Part shown: positions 6,508 to 9,849 of the stretch, in pieces
Layout of the letters: every line of letters starts with the position of its first letter
Position numbering within the stretch: position 1 is the first letter of the stretch
Source of the DNA: Actinomycetospora sp.
GTDB taxonomy: Bacteria > Actinomycetota > Actinomycetes > Mycobacteriales > Pseudonocardiaceae
Assembly (NCBI GenBank): GCA_025925615.1
Contig: JAICLN010000134.1
Coordinates: 1 to 9,849, forward strand
Direction of reading: 5' to 3'
DNA: 9,849 nucleotides
Program-made: the position numbers and the translations under genes
Notes under the pieces: generated by a model
What the model saw: only the letters and a program-made list of their open reading frames with translations
Databases searched by the model: none
What the model was told of the DNA's origin: nothing

Positions 6508-7509
6508 CTACCCCACTTCGCGGAACCACGCCGCGATCTGCGCCCGCGACCGGAACCCGAGCCGCAGCCGGATCCGCTCCACGTGTCCCTCGGCCGAGCG
6601 CGCGTCGATCCCCAGCCGCGTCGCGATCTCCCGGTTCGTGCAGCCCTCGCTCACCAGTGCCGCCACCTCGCGCTGGCGCGGCGTCAGACCACCGCGTCGT
6701 CCCAGGGGCAGGCCGAGGAACCGCCGCACGACCCGCACCAGCTCGTCCCGGTCGCCGGCGTAGGGCAGGTGCGACCGGCCGGGCAGCAGCACCAGCTCGG
6801 CGTCGTCGATGCCCTCGGCGAGGACGTGCGCCTGCGCGACGGGGGCCGCGCGGTCGCCGGTGCGGTGCACCACCAGCGTCGGCGCGCGGACCTGGCCGAG
6901 GAGGTCGGTGACGTCGAGGTCGTAGCTGAGCGCGAGCAGCGTGCGGGCGGTGGCGGCCGTCGAGCAGGCGCGCTGGTAGCGGGCGGCCCCGGTGCGGGTC
7001 GCGCGGTCGGCGTCGGGGGCGAAGATGTCGGTCAGCACCTCCGAGCCCAGCCCCCAGTGCGACTCGATCAACCCCAGGACGTGGTCCCGCACCGGTGGCG
7101 GGGACAGGTCCTCGCCGCGCGCCCACCCGCCGTAGAGCACGAGGCGCCGGACCTTGTCGGGGTGGGCCGCCGCGTAGGCCACGGCGACCGGGGCGCCCAT
7201 CGAGGTGCCCATGAGGTCGAACGGCCGGTCCAGCGTCACCGCGACCGCGTCCAGCTGCTCGAGCTCGGACGCCAACGACGGTCCGGGCTCGGCCGCCGCT
7301 GACAACCCGCAACCGGCGCGGTCGTAGCGCACGAGCCGGGCGCCCTGCGCGAGGGATTCGTAGAGCGCCCGCTCCGCCGGGAGCTGCCAGCTCAGCTCGA
7401 GGTGGGAGAGCCACCCCATGACGTAGACAAGCGGCCGGCCGGCGCCGACCGACGCGTAGGAGATCGCCGTCCCGTCGGCCAGCTCCACCTGGCCGAGCCG
7501 CTGGTCCAC
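6508..7509 (-). CDS. Alpha/beta-hydrolase fused to a C-terminal LuxR-type DNA-binding domain
   Basis: This 333-residue protein has two domains. Residues about 10-268 are an alpha/beta-hydrolase. The nucleophile elbow G-T-S103-M-G is followed by D219 in H-R-T-G-D-R and H247 in G-R-S-H-L-P, so the catalytic triad is complete. An oxyanion-type G-W turn sits near residue 32. Residues about 275-333 are a LuxR/GerE helix-turn-helix: L-T-P-R-Q-R-E-V-A, then T-N-R-E-I-A-T-R-L-G, then E-G-H-V-E-R-I-R-L-R-L. The fold suggests a one-component regulator whose hydrolase domain binds, and perhaps turns over, a small ligand. The start is GTG 7509, with AAGGAG (7522-7527) 12 bases upstream, a little far. A small hairpin (7528-7544) lies just before that site. 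It follows the HxlR gene by 61 bases and precedes the methyltransferase by 44 on the same strand. The ligand and target genes are unknown; its own cluster is the obvious first candidate. Confidence 0.88.
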   Translation of the reverse strand: MDQRLGQVELADGTAISYASVGAGRPLVYVMGWLSHLELSWQLPAERALYESLAQGARLVRYDRAGCGLSAAAEPGPSLASELEQLDAVAVTLDRPFDLMGTSMGAPVAVAYAAAHPDKVRRLVLYGGWARGEDLSPPPVRDHVLGLIESHWGLGSEVLTDIFAPDADRATRTGAARYQRACSTAATARTLLALSYDLDVTDLLGQVRAPTLVVHRTGDRAAPVAQAHVLAEGIDDAELVLLPGRSHLPYAGDRDELVRVVRRFLGLPLGRRGGLTPRQREVAALVSEGCTNREIATRLGIDARSAEGHVERIRLRLGFRSRAQIAAWFREVG

Positions 7510-7527
7510 GGGCTGATTCTGCTCCTT

Positions 7528-7544
7528 CCCGACGGCGGGTCGGG
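7528..7544 (-). other. Short hairpin just upstream of the ribosome-binding site of the hydrolase-LuxR gene
   Basis: CCCGAC and GTCGGG form a 6-bp G+C-rich stem with a 5-base loop. The hairpin ends directly before the AAGGAG at 7522-7527. No T-run follows. It could be a weak terminator or processing point between the HxlR gene and the hydrolase-LuxR gene, or it could affect initiation at GTG 7509. Short stems are common by chance at this base composition. Confidence 0.25.
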
Positions 7545-7570
7545 TCGGTTTCCGCTCGTCAGCGCCGGGG

Positions 7571-8212
7571 TCAGGCGGCGAGGTGGAACGTGCTGGCGAA
7601 CCGGTCGAGGAGGTCGCCGGACCCGCGCAGCACCTCGACGACGCCGGTGGCGATCGCGCGGTCCGGGGCGAGCTCGCCCGAGAGGATCCGGCGGATCTCG
7701 GGGCCCGCGGTGAAGGCGAGGTCGACCGGACCGGCGCCGCGGGTCACGTCGAGGGCGGTGCCGTCGACCCGGATCAGCAGCTCGGCGGAGTCCAGGCGGG
7801 CCGCGTAGGCGGTCGCCGGCAGGCCCGCCGCCACCTGCGGCCGGAACGCGGTGCGCAGGGACATCGTCATCGCGTCGGGGGTGAGGATCTGCTCGTCCCG
7901 CGGGTCGCCCAGGGCCTTGAAGCCCCAGGCCCCGAGCGCGAGCACGACGGGCTCGAGCTCGCGGCCGTACGGCGTCAGCTCGTAGATGATGATGCGGGAG
8001 CGTGGCGCCCGCCGGATGATCCCCGCCGCCTGCAGTTCCTTGAGTCTCGCCGCGAGGATGTTGGTCGGGATGCGGGGGAGCCCGGCGGCGAGCTCGCCGT
8101 TGCGGCGGGGTCCGACGAGCAGGTCGCGCACGATGAGCATCGCCCAGCGTTCGCCCACGAGCTCCATGGCCCGCGTGACGCCGTCGTACTGGCCGTACTC
8201 CCGTGGGGCCAT
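7571..8212 (-). CDS. HxlR-family winged-helix regulator with C-terminal SCP2-like domain
   Basis: This 213-residue protein starts at ATG 8212 and falls in two parts. Residues about 10-100 form the HxlR winged helix: A-M-E-L-V-G-E-R-W, then I-V-R-D-L-L-V-G-P-R-R, then P-R-I-P-T-N-I-L-A-A-R-L-K-E-L, and Y-E-L-T-P-Y-G-R-E-L. The C-terminal half (about 115-213) is strand-rich and ends in a helix after R-R-I-L-S-G-E, resembling an SCP2 sterol-carrier-like ligand domain, a known extension in actinobacterial HxlR proteins. Many HxlR proteins carry a redox-sensing Cys just before the first helix. The matching position here is Asp10, so thiol sensing is unlikely and the C-terminal domain probably binds an effector. 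GAGGG (8223-8227) overlaps the stop of the upstream VOC gene, 13 bases away, giving tight coupling. The likely target is the inverted repeat at 8701-8719, which controls its own operon. Confidence 0.88.
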   Translation of the reverse strand: MAPREYGQYDGVTRAMELVGERWAMLIVRDLLVGPRRNGELAAGLPRIPTNILAARLKELQAAGIIRRAPRSRIIIYELTPYGRELEPVVLALGAWGFKALGDPRDEQILTPDAMTMSLRTAFRPQVAAGLPATAYAARLDSAELLIRVDGTALDVTRGAGPVDLAFTAGPEIRRILSGELAPDRAIATGVVEVLRGSGDLLDRFASTFHLAA

Positions 8213-8225
8213 GGCGTCCCGGCCC

Positions 8226-8660
8226 TCAGGCCTGCCGGCTCGCGACGGCCTCGGGGCCCTGCTCGGCGGCAACCGGGTCCATCCAGCCGAAGTCGATGAC
8301 GTTGCCGTCGGGGTCGTTGAGCTGGCGCTGGTACATGAAGCCGTAGTCCGACGGGGGCGCCGGCTCCGAGCCACCCGCGGCGAGCCCCTGGGCGACGGTC
8401 GCGTCCACCTCCTCCCGGCTGTCGAGGAAGATCGCCGTCGCGGAGGTGGGGCTCACCTTGGGGTCGCCGATCGGCAGCTCGGTGAAGGTCTGGAAGAACT
8501 CGCGGGTCAGGATCATGAAGAACGCGTGGTCCTCCTCGACGACGACGCAGGCCGCGTTGTGGTCGGTGAACTTCGGGTTGATCGTGAAGCCGACCGCCTC
8601 GTAGAAGGCCTTCGCGCGGTCGAGGTCGGTCACCGGCAGGTTGACGAACATGCGCTTCAT
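8226..8660 (-). CDS. VOC (glyoxalase/bleomycin-resistance fold) family protein
   Basis: This is a 144-residue protein with the two beta-alpha-beta-beta-beta modules of the VOC superfamily. Module one opens V-N-L-P-V-T-D-L-D-R-A-K-A-F-Y-E-A-V-G-F. Module two carries A-I-F-L-D-S-R-E-E-V-D-A and ends D-P-D-G-N-V-I-D-F-G-W-M-D. These proteins use paired acidic and His residues for a metal, or bind small molecules without one; relatives include lactoylglutathione lyases, resistance proteins and dioxygenases. The substrate cannot be told from the sequence. The start is ATG 8660, with AAGGAG seven bases upstream. It is the first gene after the promoter and operator at 8700-8728 and sits 13 bases before the HxlR gene, so the regulator probably controls it. 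The commonest pairing for such a gene with HxlR is a detoxification or ligand-response unit. Confidence 0.87.
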   Translation of the reverse strand: MKRMFVNLPVTDLDRAKAFYEAVGFTINPKFTDHNAACVVVEEDHAFFMILTREFFQTFTELPIGDPKVSPTSATAIFLDSREEVDATVAQGLAAGGSEPAPPSDYGFMYQRQLNDPDGNVIDFGWMDPVAAEQGPEAVASRQA

Positions 8661-8699
8661 CGGGGTTCTCCTTCTCGGGGTGTCCTGCGTGTGAGCAGT

Positions 8700-8728
8700 A
8701 CACTTGCAAAAAACAAGTGACCCGTCAA
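8700..8728 (-). promoter_or_regulatory. Promoter of the VOC-HxlR operon
   Basis: On the minus strand TTGACG (8728-8723) is followed after exactly 17 bases by AAGTGT (8705-8700). The -35 is close to consensus and the -10 is weaker. The distance to ATG 8660 leaves a leader of about 30-35 bases with the AAGGAG site. The spacer and -10 are overlapped by the inverted repeat at 8701-8719, so bound repressor would block RNA polymerase. Confidence 0.6.
8701..8719. promoter_or_regulatory. Inverted repeat CACTTG-N7-CAAGTG, candidate HxlR operator
   Basis: CACTTG (8701-8706) and CAAGTG (8714-8719) are exact reverse complements around an A-rich seven-base centre, unusual in such G+C-rich DNA. The site lies over the spacer and -10 box of the promoter of the operon that encodes the HxlR-type protein. 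HxlR proteins bind as dimers to short palindromes like this and often repress themselves. The match to this regulator is inferred from position. Confidence 0.6.
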
Positions 8729-8768
8729 GGGCGGCCCCGAGCCCGTCCGCGGCAGCAGACGCAGCCGA

Positions 8769-8793
8769 GATCCGAGTCCTCAGGACTCGGATC
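8769..8793. terminator. 11-bp perfect hairpin, possible terminator
   Basis: GATCCGAGTCC (8769-8779) and GGACTCGGATC (8783-8793) pair fully around a TCA loop. It lies about 190 bases downstream of the HemK2-like gene stop and some 40 bases upstream of the VOC promoter, on the shared minus strand. No T-run follows, which is common for actinobacterial terminators. It would insulate the VOC operon from upstream transcription. The stem is strong; the function is inferred. Confidence 0.5.
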
Positions 8794-8824
8794 CGCCGTG
8801 GTGGTCGGGACCTCGGGTCACGGA

Positions 8825-8843
8825 GCGCGACCAGCGGTCGCGC
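8825..8843. repeat. 8-bp perfect hairpin in the intergenic array
   Basis: GCGCGACC (8825-8832) and GGTCGCGC (8836-8843) pair around an AGC loop. It lies between two longer inverted repeats in the same 255-base gap. It could be a second terminator stem or part of a repetitive extragenic element. Confidence 0.4.
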
Positions 8844-8868
8844 CGAGTTCGACCGCGGCCCGCGGGCA

Positions 8869-8920
8869 CGCCGAGTGGACTTCCACGGCTGCCCGGCCAG
8901 CCTTCGGCGTCCACTCGGCG
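8869..8920. repeat. 12-bp inverted repeat with 28-base loop, REP-like element
   Basis: CGCCGAGTGGAC (8869-8880) and GTCCACTCGGCG (8909-8920) are exact reverse complements. A smaller stem, GTGGA-CT-TCCAC (8875-8886), competes with the left arm. A 10-base palindrome GCCCGCGGGC lies just before. A long-armed palindrome between genes is what repetitive extragenic palindromes or tiny non-autonomous elements look like. A single copy in this window cannot settle that. Confidence 0.45.
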
Positions 8921-8983
8921 CGAGGGCAGCGCCGTCGTCAGAACATCAGACCCCGTCCAGGACCTGCGCCGACCCCCGCCGGA

Positions 8984-9742
8984 TCAGGCCGCCGACTCCT
9001 CCGCCAGCGGTCGGGTGGCCCGCACGACGACGAGCTCCTCGGTGCGCTGTCCCCGCGCGATGAGCCCACGTGCCTCGAGCATCTCCGCGCGGGCCGTGAA
9101 CACCGGGCCGAACGGGTGCTCGCAGCGCGCCGTGACATCGGCGTCGAGACCCGACGACCGCAGCCGCCGCAGCGTCTCGCCGACCCCGTTGATCGCCGAG
9201 TGCACCATCAGCAGCCGGCCCCCGGGCGCGAGGACGGTCGGGGCTTCGGCGCAGACGCGGTCGAGGACGGTCCGCCCGTCGCGCCCGCCGTCGAACGCCC
9301 GCATCACCCCGTGCGTCGGCAGGGTGTCGTCGACCGCGGGCACGTAGGGCGGGTTGGCGACGACGAGGTCGAACCGCTTCCCGACGACGGGTGCGGTCAG
9401 GTCGCCGTGGCGCACGCGGACCCGGCGGCCGTGGCGCCGGGCGTTGATCCATACACAGGCCAGCGCCTTGCGGGAGCAGTCGACCGCGGTCACGTCGGTC
9501 TCCGCGAACCCGGCCGCGACCAGCGACAGTGCGCCGGCGCCGGAGCAGAGCTCGAGGACGCGGCGCGGCTGCTCGGGGGAGTCGAGCAGCTCGTTGCGGA
9601 GCACGTCGGCGAGCAGCCACGTGTCGCGCTGCGCCGGGTAGACCCCCGGGCCGCACACGACGGGCAGGTGCGGACGGCGGCCGTCCGACACCGGGGTCGT
9701 GATCGGGGGGTGGGCGGGGGCGGGCACGCGTTCGACAGTCAC
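8984..9742 (-). CDS. HemK2-like class I methyltransferase with NPPY motif
   Basis: This is a 252-residue protein. G-V-Y-P-A-Q-R-D-T-W-L-L-A (33-45) leads into motif I V-L-E-L-C-S-G-A-G (62-70), the acidic A-V-D-C-S (86-90), and the catalytic N-P-P-Y-V-P (130-135). NPPY enzymes methylate side-chain amide or amino nitrogens. HemK/PrmC acts on release-factor glutamine and HemK2/Mtq2 on similar targets. The N-terminal G-V-Y-x-P pattern and short length favour the HemK2-like branch, not PrmC, which carries an extra N-terminal helical domain. The real substrate in actinobacteria is uncertain. I chose GTG 9742, with GAGGA (9751-9755) eight bases upstream, over an in-frame GTG at 9766. Bases 9743-9849 upstream are open in more than one frame on the minus strand but show nothing I can identify. 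The gene is followed by the hairpin-rich gap 8729-8983. Confidence 0.85.
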   Translation of the reverse strand: MTVERVPAPAHPPITTPVSDGRRPHLPVVCGPGVYPAQRDTWLLADVLRNELLDSPEQPRRVLELCSGAGALSLVAAGFAETDVTAVDCSRKALACVWINARRHGRRVRVRHGDLTAPVVGKRFDLVVANPPYVPAVDDTLPTHGVMRAFDGGRDGRTVLDRVCAEAPTVLAPGGRLLMVHSAINGVGETLRRLRSSGLDADVTARCEHPFGPVFTARAEMLEARGLIARGQRTEELVVVRATRPLAEESAA

Positions 9743-9849
9743 GGATGTGCTCCTCGGTGGGGACACGCCAGGGGGCGACGGGCACGCGTCGGGTGCCGGG
9801 CGTCCCCGATGTGCAGCTGGACCCTCAACCGCGGGGACGAACTCCCGGC

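Noticed and set aside
5807..7414. A 535-residue single protein ending in the methyltransferase
   Set aside because: The part before ATG 6463 is antisense-frame noise over the hydrolase-LuxR gene. The methyltransferase has its own start and a normal family length.
8213..8374. N-terminal extension of the HxlR protein beyond ATG 8212
   Set aside because: The extra residues overlap the VOC gene in another frame and are not HxlR-like. ATG 8212 has a suitable GAGGG site and a family-like start.
1..9849. CRISPR array, tRNA or rRNA genes, intact transposase or phage genes
   Set aside because: I found no regularly spaced direct repeats, no tRNA-like cloverleaf and no rRNA stretch. No frame reads as a transposase, integrase or phage structural protein.

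Overview
The window looks like chromosome of a high-GC actinobacterium. Base composition is roughly 70% G+C or more, wobble positions are almost all G or C, and many starts are GTG. The window edge also carries an EspC-like gene followed by a WxG-type secreted protein, the kind of pair that feeds type VII (ESX) secretion in Actinomycetales. A Pseudonocardiales-type host is my guess from gene style, not something the sequence proves.

Layout. Positions 1-998 (minus strand) hold two translationally coupled type VII secretion substrates; the larger one runs off the left edge. Positions 1063-2482 (plus) hold a broken amidase-signature gene with a small foreign-looking insertion at the catalytic serine loop and a downstream in-frame stop. 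Positions 2504-3053 (plus) hold a palindrome, what looks like the wreck of an antitoxin, and an intact VapC-type PIN-domain toxin. Positions 3082-4110 (minus) encode a helical-repeat protein with a C-terminal SEC-C zinc motif. Positions 4111-4409 hold no convincing full gene. Positions 4410-5806 (plus) encode a DUF2993-like protein and a seven-helix membrane protein. From 8660 back to 5807 (minus) lie four co-directional genes: a VOC/glyoxalase-fold protein, an HxlR-type regulator, an alpha/beta-hydrolase fused to a LuxR-type DNA-binding domain, and a class I SAM methyltransferase. Their gaps are 13, 61 and 44 bases. Positions 8729-8983 hold three strong inverted repeats. Positions 8984-9742 (minus) encode a HemK2-like NPPY methyltransferase.

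How the parts may work together. The 8660-5807 run is the most system-like part. It begins with a promoter whose spacer and -10 box are covered by a 6-7-6 inverted repeat, which suits autorepression by the HxlR protein. Two regulators sit with a hydrolase, a VOC protein and a methyltransferase, which suggests small-molecule sensing and modification; the ligand is unknown. The left half contains two decaying loci, the amidase and the antitoxin, next to an intact toxin, so it reads as a region of gene decay. I see no CRISPR array, rRNA, tRNA, transposase gene or recognised defence system.
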